Below are positions 26,499 to 35,134 of a DNA stretch of 64,000 nt, piece after piece (within the stretch, counting starts at the first letter, position 1; every line of letters starts with the position of its first letter). The stretch comes from a bacterium (GTDB lineage Bacteria > Planctomycetota > JAFGQW01), in assembly GCA_030426805.1 (NCBI GenBank), contig JAUHXU010000004.1:110792-174791 (forward strand). Direction: 5' to 3'. A program made the position numbers and the translations under genes. Below the pieces are notes generated by a model that was given only the letters and a program-made list of their open reading frames with translations, searched no databases and was not told where the DNA came from.

Positions 26499-28435
26499 TT
26501 CGAGCCTACTGGATCGCCCTCGTCGTCCTCGCGATCGCCCTGGTCCTGCCGGCCGGCGTGCTCGTCTACTACGTCGCGTCGACCGGGCGCGCGGAAGTCG
26601 CGCTCGCGCGCTCCGAAGAGCGGGACCGGCACGAACGGGTCGCCGATCGCATCGCCGCACGGATCCGCGCCGACATGGCCGCCGTGCTGGAGCGCGAGCG
26701 TGAACGCCTGTTCGTCGACTACAACTACTTCACGCCGCCGGTGCAGACGAACGCGTACAACCCCGCGAACTTCCTCGCGGTTTCGCCGCTGGTGAACGGC
26801 ACGGGCCAGGATCCGCGCATCCGCAGCTACTTCCAGGTCTTCCCGGACGAGTCGCTGAACACGCCGCTCGTGCACGGCAACCCGTCGCCCGAGCGCGAGG
26901 CGGTCGAGAAGCAGAATCGGGTCGCGTCGCGCCTGCGGCGTGTCGGACGCGCGGTGCGCATGCGCGAGGAGGGACGCCTCCAAGGGGGCGCCCGCCGGGA
27001 TCGATCGAGCGCGACCGCGCAGAAGGAGGCCCCGGCGCAACAGATGGCGCGCGCGGAGGACCCCGTGGCGTTGTCGGCGATTCCGCCCCTCGGCACGGGG
27101 CAGTCGAAGTCCGGCTTGTTCACGGAGGAGCAGCGCGACGCGTATGCGGCACGCGGGGTGATGCGGTGTGTCGCCGTCGACAAACCCATTCTCGACGCGA
27201 CACGCAACAGCGCCCAGGTCGTTACCGCGATGAACAAGGCGATCCAGGGCGACGCCGCGGCGCAGCAGGAGACGAGCACCTGGTTCAAGAACGCGGGCGG
27301 ACCGGAGCCGCGGGTGCCGGTGCTGCAGTTCGACTTCGACATCGTGACCCTCGACCCGGAGGCCACCGACGCGGCACCGATCATCTGCGCGCTGCGTCGG
27401 ATCGAGGAAGAGGATCCGGTCGCGCCGCGCACCTACCACCAGGGCTTCGAGATCGACCACGACTACCTCGTCACGAGCTACTTCCCCGACGTGATCGCCG
27501 GGGCGATGACGCCGAATTTCGCCGCGCGCATTGCACTGCGAACCGAAGCGCGTGATGCGGCGATCGTCCGGGATCTCGGACGCCTGTTGCCGACCTACGA
27601 ACTCCGCGCGGGCCCGGTGGATTCGGACCTCGCCGCGACCGTCGTCGACGATCGCCGCCGCCGCGACCGCTGGATCTTCGCCGGCCTCGGCGTCGTTCTC
27701 GCAGGGGCGCTGGTCGTCTTCTGGCGACTCTTCCGCGCCGAATACGAGGTGGGGCGACGGCGGCAGGACTTCGTGTCCGCCGTGACGCACGAGTTGAAGA
27801 CGCCGCTCACGTCGATCCGGATGTACGCGGAACTGCTCGAGGATCGCTGGGTGGACGACGTGGAGAAGCAGCGCACCTACCACGGGACGATCCGGAGCGA
27901 GAGTGAACGGCTCGGTCGCTTGATCGGCAACGTCCTCGACTTCTCGCGCCTCGAGCGAGGGCGTCGCTCGCTCGACGTCGCGCCGGTGGACGCGGCGGAG
28001 GTCGTTCGCGAGGCGGTGGGCGGCCCGAGCATCGCGATCGAGGAGGCGGGCGGTACGCTTGACCTCGCGCTGCCGGACGCGCCGCCGATCGTCTCGATCG
28101 ATCGCGACGCGCTGACGCAGATCGTGATCAACCTCGTCGACAACGCGATCAAATACGGCTCGACGCCGCCGCGCGTGTCGATCGATCTGACGGTGAGCGA
28201 GGGCGACGTCGTGCTCGGCGTCGAGAACGACGGAGAGCCGATCGCACGCCCGGACCAGCAGCGGATCTTCGACGACTTCGTCCGTGGACGCGACGCGCGC
28301 GTCGAACAGGTGTCGGGCGTCGGCCTCGGGCTCGCGCTCGTCCGCCGGCTCGCGGCCGCGCATCGCGGCTCCGCCGCGTGCCGTGAACCCCGAACGCGGG
28401 CCGTACGCTTCGAGGTGCGGTTGCGCGCGATGTGA
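26495..28435 (+). CDS. sensor histidine kinase with a large extracytoplasmic domain
   Basis: 646 aa. TM1 is residues ~5-27 and TM2 ~393-412. Between them lie ~365 residues outside the membrane, much larger than usual, with coiled (~30-65) and Gln/Arg-rich stretches and no sensor fold I recognise. The HisKA box is FVSAVTHELKTPLTSIRMY with His432. The ATPase N-box is around Asn546 (NLVDNAIKYG), and a G-box VGLGLALVRRLAAAH follows. No HAMP domain is evident. It is the partner of the upstream regulator and overlaps the downstream symporter start. Confidence 0.9.
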   Translation: MIRAYWIALVVLAIALVLPAGVLVYYVASTGRAEVALARSEERDRHERVADRIAARIRADMAAVLERERERLFVDYNYFTPPVQTNAYNPANFLAVSPLVNGTGQDPRIRSYFQVFPDESLNTPLVHGNPSPEREAVEKQNRVASRLRRVGRAVRMREEGRLQGGARRDRSSATAQKEAPAQQMARAEDPVALSAIPPLGTGQSKSGLFTEEQRDAYAARGVMRCVAVDKPILDATRNSAQVVTAMNKAIQGDAAAQQETSTWFKNAGGPEPRVPVLQFDFDIVTLDPEATDAAPIICALRRIEEEDPVAPRTYHQGFEIDHDYLVTSYFPDVIAGAMTPNFAARIALRTEARDAAIVRDLGRLLPTYELRAGPVDSDLAATVVDDRRRRDRWIFAGLGVVLAGALVVFWRLFRAEYEVGRRRQDFVSAVTHELKTPLTSIRMYAELLEDRWVDDVEKQRTYHGTIRSESERLGRLIGNVLDFSRLERGRRSLDVAPVDAAEVVREAVGGPSIAIEEAGGTLDLALPDAPPIVSIDRDALTQIVINLVDNAIKYGSTPPRVSIDLTVSEGDVVLGVENDGEPIARPDQQRIFDDFVRGRDARVEQVSGVGLGLALVRRLAAAHRGSAACREPRTRAVRFEVRLRAM

Positions 28436-30045
28436 TGCACGCGGTCGACTGGGCGCTCTTCGTCGGATTTCTCACCTACGTCGTCGTCGACGGCGTGCGT
28501 CGTGCGCGCGGTGCCGACGGCGCATCGGCGCTGCTCGCCGGACGCACCGCGCCGTGGTGGGCGGTCGGCATCAGCGTGATGGCGACGCAGGCCTCGGCGA
28601 TCACGATGATCGCGACCACCGGGCACGGGTGGGCCGACGGCTTGCGCTTCGTGCAGTTCTACTTCGCGCTCCCACTCGCGATGGTCGTCCTCGCGTACAC
28701 GCTCGTGCCGCGTTTGCACCGGGCGGGCGTCGCGACCGCCTACGCATACCTCGGGCAGCGTTTCGGCCGGTCGACGCATCTCGTCAGCGCGTTCGTCTTC
28801 CTCGTGCTACGCGCGTTGTCGGCGGGCTTCGTGATCTACACGCCGTCGCTCGTCCTGTCGGTCGTCTTCGGGTGGCCACTCGATTGGACGATCATCGGCC
28901 TGGGTGCCGTCGCGACGTCCTACACCGCGATCGGGGGGCTCGCGGCGGTGATCCGTACCGACGTCAAGCAGGCCGCGGTGATGGCGATCGGTCTCGCGGT
29001 CGCGATCACGGTCATCGCGGGCAGACTCGGCGACACGGTGGGGATGGGAGGGGCGTGGGCGATCGCGAACGAGCTGGGACGGCTCGACGCGGTCGACTGG
29101 TCGTTCGATCCCTCGAACCGATACACGGTGTGGAGCGCGCTCTTCGGCGGGACGCTTCTGTTCCTCGCCTACTTCGGGGCCGATCAGAGCCAGGTCCAGC
29201 GCCTGCTCGCGGCCCGATCCGTCCGGGACGCGCGGGGTGCGCTGCTCCTGAACGCGGTCGCGAAAGTGCCGTTTCAGTTCGCGCTCCTCGGCTGCGGCGT
29301 ACTGCTCTTCGTGCTGCACGCGGTCGAGGGGGCGCCGATCGCGTTTTCGCCGACCGGGCCGGGTGGGGCCGTGTCGCCGGAGACCGAGCAGCGGTATTCG
29401 GTCGCGTCCGCGGATCTGGCGGACGCGGCTCGTCGCGTGGCCGCGGGTGACCGCGCCGCGGTCGGATCGTTGCGGGCGGCGGACGTGCGGTGGCGCGCGG
29501 CCCGCGCCCGTGCGACCGAGGAGCGAAACGCCGATGACGACTCGCGCTACGTGTTCGTCGCCTTCATCCTCGGCTCACTCCCGATCGGCCTCGTCGGGCT
29601 GCTGCTCGCGGCAATCGTCGCGGCGGCACTCTCCAGCCTCGACTCCGAGATCAACGCCCTCGCGACCGTCGCCGCGACCGACGTCCCGCGCGCACCGCCG
29701 GGTGACGCGACCGACGTGCTCGTGCGTCGCACCCGGGTCGCGACCGTCGTCGCCGGTGCATTCGCCACCGGGGCGGCGCTCTGGCTGGATCGCGGCCACT
29801 CGTTGATCGAGCAGGTCAACGCGGTCGGCTCGCTGTTCTACGGCTCGCTGCTCGGGGCGTTCGTGTTGACGGCGTTTCGTGGCGTCGGGGATCGCGGTGC
29901 GACGCTCGGGATCCTCGCGGGCGTCGCGGCGAGCGTCATCGCGTCCCGCGCGGGCGTGCCGTTTCTCTACCTGAACACCGTGGGAGTCGCGACGACCGTG
30001 CTCGTCGGATGGGGCACGTCGATCGGTCGCACGACCGATCAGTGA
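28432..30045 (+). CDS. sodium:solute symporter (SSS) family protein
   Basis: 537 aa from GTG (28432) or the next codon ATG (28435), both overlapping the kinase stop. About 12-13 hydrophobic helices are visible. SSS hallmarks include GHGWADGLRFVQFYFALPLA, the TM segment YTAIGGLAAVIRTDVKQAAVM and AYFGADQSQVQRLLAARS. A polar insert (~residues 305-370) separates two helix groups. The solute is unknown. Its translational coupling to a kinase suggests it may act as co-sensor or be regulated by it. It converges with the PIG-L gene, overlapping by 7 nt. Confidence 0.92.
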   Translation: MMHAVDWALFVGFLTYVVVDGVRRARGADGASALLAGRTAPWWAVGISVMATQASAITMIATTGHGWADGLRFVQFYFALPLAMVVLAYTLVPRLHRAGVATAYAYLGQRFGRSTHLVSAFVFLVLRALSAGFVIYTPSLVLSVVFGWPLDWTIIGLGAVATSYTAIGGLAAVIRTDVKQAAVMAIGLAVAITVIAGRLGDTVGMGGAWAIANELGRLDAVDWSFDPSNRYTVWSALFGGTLLFLAYFGADQSQVQRLLAARSVRDARGALLLNAVAKVPFQFALLGCGVLLFVLHAVEGAPIAFSPTGPGGAVSPETEQRYSVASADLADAARRVAAGDRAAVGSLRAADVRWRAARARATEERNADDDSRYVFVAFILGSLPIGLVGLLLAAIVAAALSSLDSEINALATVAATDVPRAPPGDATDVLVRRTRVATVVAGAFATGAALWLDRGHSLIEQVNAVGSLFYGSLLGAFVLTAFRGVGDRGATLGILAGVAASVIASRAGVPFLYLNTVGVATTVLVGWGTSIGRTTDQ

Positions 30046-31004
30046 TCGTGCGGGGGCGCGGCTTTCGCGTCCGGGTAGTCGAGCGGGGCGAATTGCGGCT
30101 TGGCCAGGGCGGTGAACAACGCGGCCGCGCGCGCCTGCGCGTCGGACGGATTGTCGCGATAGAGCCAGAACGTCTCGGTGTCGGAACCGTTCATCGCGAG
30201 TTGCATCGTGCCCTGTGACTTGTGCGCCGCGATGACCCAGTTCACGACGATGTGGTAGTCGAGGCGTTCGCGAAACCCGAACTTCTGGGTCCGGTCGAGC
30301 CGGAACGCCCCGTCCTGCACCGCGGGGCCGTCGAGGTCGGACGCGTCCGCACCGGCGCCGAGCACGACGGGGCGATCGCCGGCCGGGAGTCGGTCCACGG
30401 CTTGCAGCGCGAGCGTCGTGGCCGCCTTGTGGTGGCCGTGAGTCGTCTGCGTCGGCAGGTGGGTGAACACGAACTCGTAGCGGCCGTCGCGCAGGATCGT
30501 GTCGAGGTCGCGGCGGATCGACGGGAGGTCCCATACGCGCGCGTCCGGTCCGAGCACCTCGCCGGCGTCGCGGGTGTAGCGGTGGTCCTTCTGCCCGAGG
30601 ATCACCAGTCGGCGAATGCCGAGGATGCGGCTGCTCTCGACGTCCTCGGCGCGCCGGATCGCCGGCAGGTGCTTGCGCCCGATCGCCTCGTTCGTGAGCC
30701 GGAGGCCGTAGACGCGCTCGCCGAGCGTCGAGTACTTGTAGCCGCCCTCGCCGTTCGTCAGGATCACGAGGTCGCACACCGCGTCGAGTGCGGTCGTCGC
30801 CTTGTAGAGCGTCGCGGCGAACGCGGTCTCGTCGTCGTGGTGGGCGACGATGCAGACGATGCGCGGCCCGGTCGCGCCGTCCCGTGGCGTCACGTGGTCG
30901 ATGGACGCACGCGGATCGAGGCGAAGGCCTCCACAGCCGACGGCGAGGAGCGCCAGTGCGGCGACGAGGACGCGTCGCACGGCAAGACGAGTGAGCAGTG
31001 ACAC
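30039..31004 (-). CDS. PIG-L family deacetylase lipoprotein
   Basis: 321 aa from a GTG with GGAGG upstream. The lipoprotein signal ends LLAVGCGG (Cys24). The zinc site motif AHHDDE is at residues 54-59, a variant of the usual PHPDDE, and a later His-rich segment is TQTTHGHHKAATTLAL. PIG-L enzymes remove N-acetyl groups from amino sugars such as GlcNAc-inositol or GlcNAc-malate. Lipid anchoring points to a periplasmic or surface glycan substrate, by inference. A near-consensus promoter lies just upstream. Confidence 0.88.
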   Translation of the reverse strand: MSLLTRLAVRRVLVAALALLAVGCGGLRLDPRASIDHVTPRDGATGPRIVCIVAHHDDETAFAATLYKATTALDAVCDLVILTNGEGGYKYSTLGERVYGLRLTNEAIGRKHLPAIRRAEDVESSRILGIRRLVILGQKDHRYTRDAGEVLGPDARVWDLPSIRRDLDTILRDGRYEFVFTHLPTQTTHGHHKAATTLALQAVDRLPAGDRPVVLGAGADASDLDGPAVQDGAFRLDRTQKFGFRERLDYHIVVNWVIAAHKSQGTMQLAMNGSDTETFWLYRDNPSDAQARAAALFTALAKPQFAPLDYPDAKAAPPHDH

Positions 31005-31041
31005 CGAGCACCTCCGGCGCGAACGGGAACGGGTTCGCGGG

Positions 31042-31070
31042 ATTATAGGCGCTCGTGCGCCGCGCGTCAG
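31042..31070 (-). promoter_or_regulatory. promoter of the PIG-L gene
   Basis: On the minus strand: CTGACG, 17 bp, TATAAT. The -10 is perfect consensus. The -35 overlaps the stop codon of the upstream lipoprotein gene. Confidence 0.65.
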
Positions 31071-31588
31071 GGTTTCGCGACCGCCTCGAGGAACTCGCGG
31101 CGGCGGCGTTCCGACTCCTCGAACGGGTCGGTGGGGCGCTTCGGCGTGTGGAAGAGATACCACGGGTTGAAGCCCACGCGCAGGTTGACGGCGACGAGCA
31201 TCAGGTCGAGTTCGAGTGCGTAGTGCTCTGCGTGGTAGTGGTCGCTCAGCAGCGTGAGCGGCAGCAGCATGTTGCACTCGTGTCGATCGTCTTCGTGCTC
31301 GCTCTCCTCCGGCAGGCCGTCGTCCTCCATCACGCGACGCGTCTCGGCGTGCGAGAGTTTGAACGGATACGCGACCACGACGTCCCAGAGGTCGTCGATT
31401 CGACCGGTCGTCTCGCGGCCCCCGTAATCGACCCCGTAGTGCTTCCACACGCCGACCGCCGCGCCGGTGTGAACGAGCCCCGGCAGCTTGATCTGGGCGC
31501 CGGCGCCGACGCCGTAGCCGACGTTGGCGCGCATCGCGTGACAGGCGGGCAGGAGCACCGCCGCGAGCAGAATCGCCAGGATACGCAT
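31067..31588 (-). CDS. small lipoprotein of unknown function
   Basis: 173 aa. The signal is MRILAILLAAVLLPAC (lipobox LPAC, Cys16). The mature protein has Gly/aromatic-rich segments (VGYGVGAGAQIKLPGLVHTG; VGVWKHYGVDYGGRE) and an acidic/His stretch (HEDDRHEC; SDHYHAEHYALELDL). The pattern suggests a beta-barrel-like or metal-binding lipoprotein. The start ATG abuts a perfect hairpin that contains its ribosome site. It lies between the PIG-L gene and a histidine kinase on the same strand. Confidence 0.75.
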   Translation of the reverse strand: MRILAILLAAVLLPACHAMRANVGYGVGAGAQIKLPGLVHTGAAVGVWKHYGVDYGGRETTGRIDDLWDVVVAYPFKLSHAETRRVMEDDGLPEESEHEDDRHECNMLLPLTLLSDHYHAEHYALELDLMLVAVNLRVGFNPWYLFHTPKRPTDPFEESERRRREFLEAVAKP

Positions 31589-31616
31589 CGAACGTCCTCC
31601 GAATCTCGGACGTTCG
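31589..31616 (-). promoter_or_regulatory. 9-bp hairpin embedding the ribosome site of the lipoprotein gene
   Basis: On the minus strand CGAACGTCC, 10-nt loop, GGACGTTCG, with the ATG immediately after. The ribosome site GGAGGA spans the loop/3'-arm boundary, so folding would hide it. It may equally be an operator palindrome. Confidence 0.55.
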
Positions 31617-31651
31617 GACTATCGACCGCTGGATGGCGCGGAGTTGAGGGC

Positions 31652-33046
31652 TCAGGTGGGCAGGTGGATTCGAAAGGCCGCGCCGCCCGACGACGGGCGT
31701 TCGAGGAACAGATCGCCGCCGTGGCTTCGGACGATCCCCCGGGCGATCGGAAGCCCGAGTCCGAAGCCGCCGTCGGTCTTGCCGTGGGCGCGCTCGAAGT
31801 GGCGGAAGATCCGCGCTTCCGCGTGTGGGGGGATGCCCGGGCCGTCGTCCTCCACGACGATGTCGACCCCCGACTCGCTGCGGCGCGCGCGCACGCGGAC
31901 GGTTCCGCCGCGCGGGGTGTGTCGGATCGCGTTGTCGATCAGGTTGTGCACCGCCTCGCCGAGGAGGGTCGCGCTGCCGGTGACGAGAATCGGATCGTCG
32001 TCGGCCTCGAACGCGAGTCGGACGCCGCTCCGTCGCGCCGTCGTCCGGGCGCCGACGGCCAGGTCGTGGCACAACTCGCGCACGTCGACGGCGGTCCAGT
32101 CCGTTCGCGCCGAAGGGCCCGCGCCCTCGGAGACCTTCGTCCACAGCAGCATCCGCCGGCACAACGTCACCATCCGGTCGACGTCGACGAGCACGTCGTC
32201 GAGCCGGCCGCGGACGTCCGGTTCCCGGTTGATCATCTCGAGGTGCCCGCGCAGCCCCGTCAACGGGGTGCGGAGTTGATGCGCGGCGGCGGCCGCGAAT
32301 CGTCGGTTGCGGACGAAGGCGGTCTCGAGGCGCTCGAACATCTCGTTGAGCACCGCCGCGAGTTCGTCGAGCTCGTCGTGGGTATCGCGGCGCGGCAGTC
32401 GACGCGCGAGGTCCGACGCACCGATCGCCGATGCGTGGGCGCTGATCGCGGCGACCGGCTGCAGCGCCTTGCGGATCAGGAAGTAGCCGGCGATCGCGAA
32501 GAACGTGACGACGAACGCGAGGCCGAGTGCGCCCCAGCGACGCAACGTGCGCAGCCGTTCGACCATCATCTCGGTCGGTTGGGCGATCTGTAGGAACGCG
32601 TCGTCGGCGAGCGCGCCGCACAGCGCAGGCTGGAGCGAGGTCGTGTAGACGCGCAGGGCGCCGGTGCCGGCCGGTCCCGGAACCGTCGTGAAGGCGACGG
32701 TCGCGCTGCCGTTGCGCACCGTTTCCGGAATCGCGAACGTGAGCCGCATCTCCGCCGGACTCTGGAGCAACGGGTTTCCCTCCCGATCGAGGATCCGGCA
32801 GTAGAAGTCGTAGCCGTGCTGCTGCGGGCCGACGACCAGCTCGAGCGTCTTCTGCAGCTCCTTCGCCGACGACGCACCTTTCATCAGTCGCTCGATCCGG
32901 ACGGCTTCGTGGTGGAGGTGCTCGGTCATGAACGCCGCGACGGAGTTGCCGAAACCGATGTAGAGGAATGCCGCGACCGCGCCGGTGCCGAGGAACACGA
33001 GCGCCGTGAACCACACCGTCAAGCGGGTGCGAATCGGCAGGCTCAT
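31652..33046 (-). CDS. sensor histidine kinase with HAMP domain
   Basis: 464 aa. TM1 ~10-32, extracytoplasmic region ~33-170, TM2 ~171-191, HAMP ~192-244 (FLIRKALQPVAAISAHASAI), HisKA with His256 (AAAAAHQLRTPLTGLRGHL) and an ATPase domain with NLIDNAIRHTPRGG, DDGPGIPPH and GFGLGLPIARGIV. A classic QseC/CusS-like layout. The AHQLRTPL box replaces the commoner SHELRTPL. Its ATG overlaps the regulator's stop (ATGA). Confidence 0.93.
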   Translation of the reverse strand: MSLPIRTRLTVWFTALVFLGTGAVAAFLYIGFGNSVAAFMTEHLHHEAVRIERLMKGASSAKELQKTLELVVGPQQHGYDFYCRILDREGNPLLQSPAEMRLTFAIPETVRNGSATVAFTTVPGPAGTGALRVYTTSLQPALCGALADDAFLQIAQPTEMMVERLRTLRRWGALGLAFVVTFFAIAGYFLIRKALQPVAAISAHASAIGASDLARRLPRRDTHDELDELAAVLNEMFERLETAFVRNRRFAAAAAHQLRTPLTGLRGHLEMINREPDVRGRLDDVLVDVDRMVTLCRRMLLWTKVSEGAGPSARTDWTAVDVRELCHDLAVGARTTARRSGVRLAFEADDDPILVTGSATLLGEAVHNLIDNAIRHTPRGGTVRVRARRSESGVDIVVEDDGPGIPPHAEARIFRHFERAHGKTDGGFGLGLPIARGIVRSHGGDLFLERPSSGGAAFRIHLPT

Positions 33047-33729
33047 GCCGCGTCGTTGTCGGGAATCGTGTAGCCGACGCCGCGCACCGTGCAGATGAGG
33101 CGCGGCCCATCGAACGGGCGATCGACCTTCTTCCGGAGGTAGCCCATGTAGACGTCGATCACGTTGGAGAAGTGCTCGACGCTTTGGTCCCAGACGTTCT
33201 CCGCGATCATCGCTCGGGTCACGACCTCGCCCGCGTGGCGCATCAGATACTCGAGCAGTGAGAACTCGCGCGGCGAGAGTTCGATGCGCTTTTCCCCGCG
33301 GGTCACCCGGCGGGTGCGAACGTCCAGCACGAGGTCGGCGACACTGAGGTGGTCGCGGTCGTCGTGCTCTCGGTTGCGCCGGTGCAGCGCCCGCAGGCGT
33401 GCCGAGAGTTCGACGAACGCGAACGGCTTGACGAGGTAGTCGTCGGCGCCCGCGTCGAGGCCGCGGACGCGATCCTCGATCGAATCGCGCGCCGTCAGTA
33501 CGAGGACCGGCGTGCGGCAACCGTCGCGGCGAAGTGCCTCGAGCACGTCGACGCCGTCGGCGTCGGGCAGGCCGAGGTCGAGGATCACCGCATCGAACGA
33601 ACCGTCGGAAGCCAGCGCGGCGAACTCGCGGCCGGTTTCCGCGGTCTGTGTGGTGGCTCCCTCCTCCTCCAGACCCTGGACGACGAATCGACGGATTCGA
33701 GCGTCGTCCTCGACGACCAGCACACGCAT
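33043..33729 (-). CDS. OmpR-family response regulator
   Basis: 228 aa from an ATG after GAGAGGAG; longer in-frame starts lack a ribosome site and would run into the promoter. Receiver: Asp8-Asp9, phospho-acceptor Asp51 (VILDLGLPDADGVD), Lys101 (DYLVKPFAF). DNA-binding domain: LSPREFSLLEYLMRHAGEVV, then SNVIDVYMGYLRKKVD and VRGVGYTIPDN, close to the QseB/CopR type. It is the first gene of a two-gene minus-strand operon with the kinase. Confidence 0.95.
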   Translation of the reverse strand: MRVLVVEDDARIRRFVVQGLEEEGATTQTAETGREFAALASDGSFDAVILDLGLPDADGVDVLEALRRDGCRTPVLVLTARDSIEDRVRGLDAGADDYLVKPFAFVELSARLRALHRRNREHDDRDHLSVADLVLDVRTRRVTRGEKRIELSPREFSLLEYLMRHAGEVVTRAMIAENVWDQSVEHFSNVIDVYMGYLRKKVDRPFDGPRLICTVRGVGYTIPDNDAA

Positions 33730-33762
33730 CGCGGTTGCTCCTCTCGGCAGCGGACCGCGCCC

Positions 33763-33791
33763 ATTGTCCGCGACGAACCGTCCTGGCTCAA
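33763..33791 (-). promoter_or_regulatory. promoter of the regulator/kinase operon
   Basis: On the minus strand: TTGAGC, 17 bp, GACAAT. Confidence 0.55.
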
Positions 33792-33813
33792 GCGACAAGG
33801 GCGTGGGGTCGCG

Positions 33814-33842
33814 TTGACCGACCCGAGAATCGGGGCTACGCT
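33814..33842 (+). promoter_or_regulatory. promoter of the secreted propeller gene
   Basis: TTGACC, 17 bp, TACGCT. It is divergent from the regulator promoter, 22 bp away. Confidence 0.55.
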
Positions 33843-33886
33843 GACACCGACAGGGTCGTGAGAAGTCGCCGAGGGAGGCGCCACCG

Positions 33887-35134
33887 ATGATTCGATCGCT
33901 CACCGTCGTGTTCGCGCTGATCGCGGCCGTGTCCGCGCACGCCCAGCCGCACAATCAGGACATCCTCGCCGGCACGTCGGGCTCCTTGCTCCGCCTCGCG
34001 CCGCTGGGTGTCGTCAGCACGATCGGCACCTACAGCACGTTCCGCATCACCGGGATCGCATCCGACGCGGACAACCGATTCGCGGTGATCGCGCATACCA
34101 ACCCGTTCGGCGGGGCGCCGAACGACATCCTCCGCGTGGATCTGACGACCGGGGCGATCGTGACGACCGTCTGGTCCGGCGCGCCGTTCTCCGGACCGAT
34201 CGAAGCGATCTCGATCGACCAGAACGGCGACTACGTCGTCCTCGATCCCGGAACCGGCTTCCCCCAGACGGCGGCGCTGTTCCGGCTCGACCGCCTGGGC
34301 GCCCAGGTCACGACGATCTCGACCCTGACCGGGCTGTGGGTCGACGACTTCACGCTGGATCGCACGTCGGGCGACTGGTTCGTCACCGACGGCAACGGCT
34401 CCGCGATCCGGCGGATCGATCGGCTGACCGGGGCGATCGTCGCGACCCACAAGGTCGCCTCCGGGCTCGTCTACAGCGTCACGCAGGATCCGCACCTCGC
34501 GGATCTCTACGTCGCCGGCAGCTCGAACGAGTCGGTGATCCGGGTCGACCCGTCGAACGGCGCCGCCCAGACGATCGCCACCGGGTTTCAGAGCGCGTCG
34601 ATCATCGTCGATCGGGAGATCGCGCCGGACGGTGCGCTGATCGTCGTCGCCGATCGCACGGGGGTGGTGCGGCGGATCCGTCGCAACGGCTTCGAGGAGG
34701 TCGCGCGCGGCGTCCTCGCGACGCGCCCCTGGTCGATCGAGTTCCGCAAGGCGCGCAACGTCGCGCCGGTGCTCGCGGTGCCGCCGAACGACCGGCAGAT
34801 CGTGATCGACTTTCCCGATCAACCGGGACGCGCCTACGTCTGTGCATTCGGTGTGTCGGGCTATACCGGCGGCCTGAAGCTCGGCGACGGCCGCGTGATC
34901 CCGCTCCGCCTCGACGGGCTCGCACTGCGCACGGCGGCCGGACCGCTGCCGCCGGTCATCGTGAACAACATCGGCGTGCTCGACGGCAACGGTCGCGCGG
35001 TCGTCGCGATGAACGCGAACGTCTTCGGTGGAGCGGTCGGCAGCGTGCGCGTCTGGGTGGCCGCGATCACGATCGACCCGGCGGCCCCGGGCGGAATCGG
35101 ACGGGTCAGCCACCCGACGTTGATCGTCCTCTGA
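33887..35134 (+). CDS. secreted beta-propeller-like protein with C-terminal module
   Basis: 415 aa. Signal peptide MIRSLTVVFALIAAVSAHAQ. Residues ~25-290 are repeated blades of the NHL/SMP-30 kind: ISIDQNGDYVVLDPG, LDRTSGDWFVTDGNG, VTQDPHLADLYVAGSSN. Residues ~310-415 form a distinct beta-rich module (GLKLGDGRVIPLRLDGL, then IGVLDGNGRAVVAMN) that also ends the proteins at 38699 and 40276. No catalytic residues are evident. Likely exported; function unknown. It overlaps the convergent membrane-protein gene by 29 nt. Confidence 0.8.
   Translation: MIRSLTVVFALIAAVSAHAQPHNQDILAGTSGSLLRLAPLGVVSTIGTYSTFRITGIASDADNRFAVIAHTNPFGGAPNDILRVDLTTGAIVTTVWSGAPFSGPIEAISIDQNGDYVVLDPGTGFPQTAALFRLDRLGAQVTTISTLTGLWVDDFTLDRTSGDWFVTDGNGSAIRRIDRLTGAIVATHKVASGLVYSVTQDPHLADLYVAGSSNESVIRVDPSNGAAQTIATGFQSASIIVDREIAPDGALIVVADRTGVVRRIRRNGFEEVARGVLATRPWSIEFRKARNVAPVLAVPPNDRQIVIDFPDQPGRAYVCAFGVSGYTGGLKLGDGRVIPLRLDGLALRTAAGPLPPVIVNNIGVLDGNGRAVVAMNANVFGGAVGSVRVWVAAITIDPAAPGGIGRVSHPTLIVL

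Noticed and set aside
31589..31616. LexA-type SOS box
   Set aside because: GAAC/GTTC arms are there, but spacing is far too large for known LexA boxes, and the arms pair better as a hairpin.
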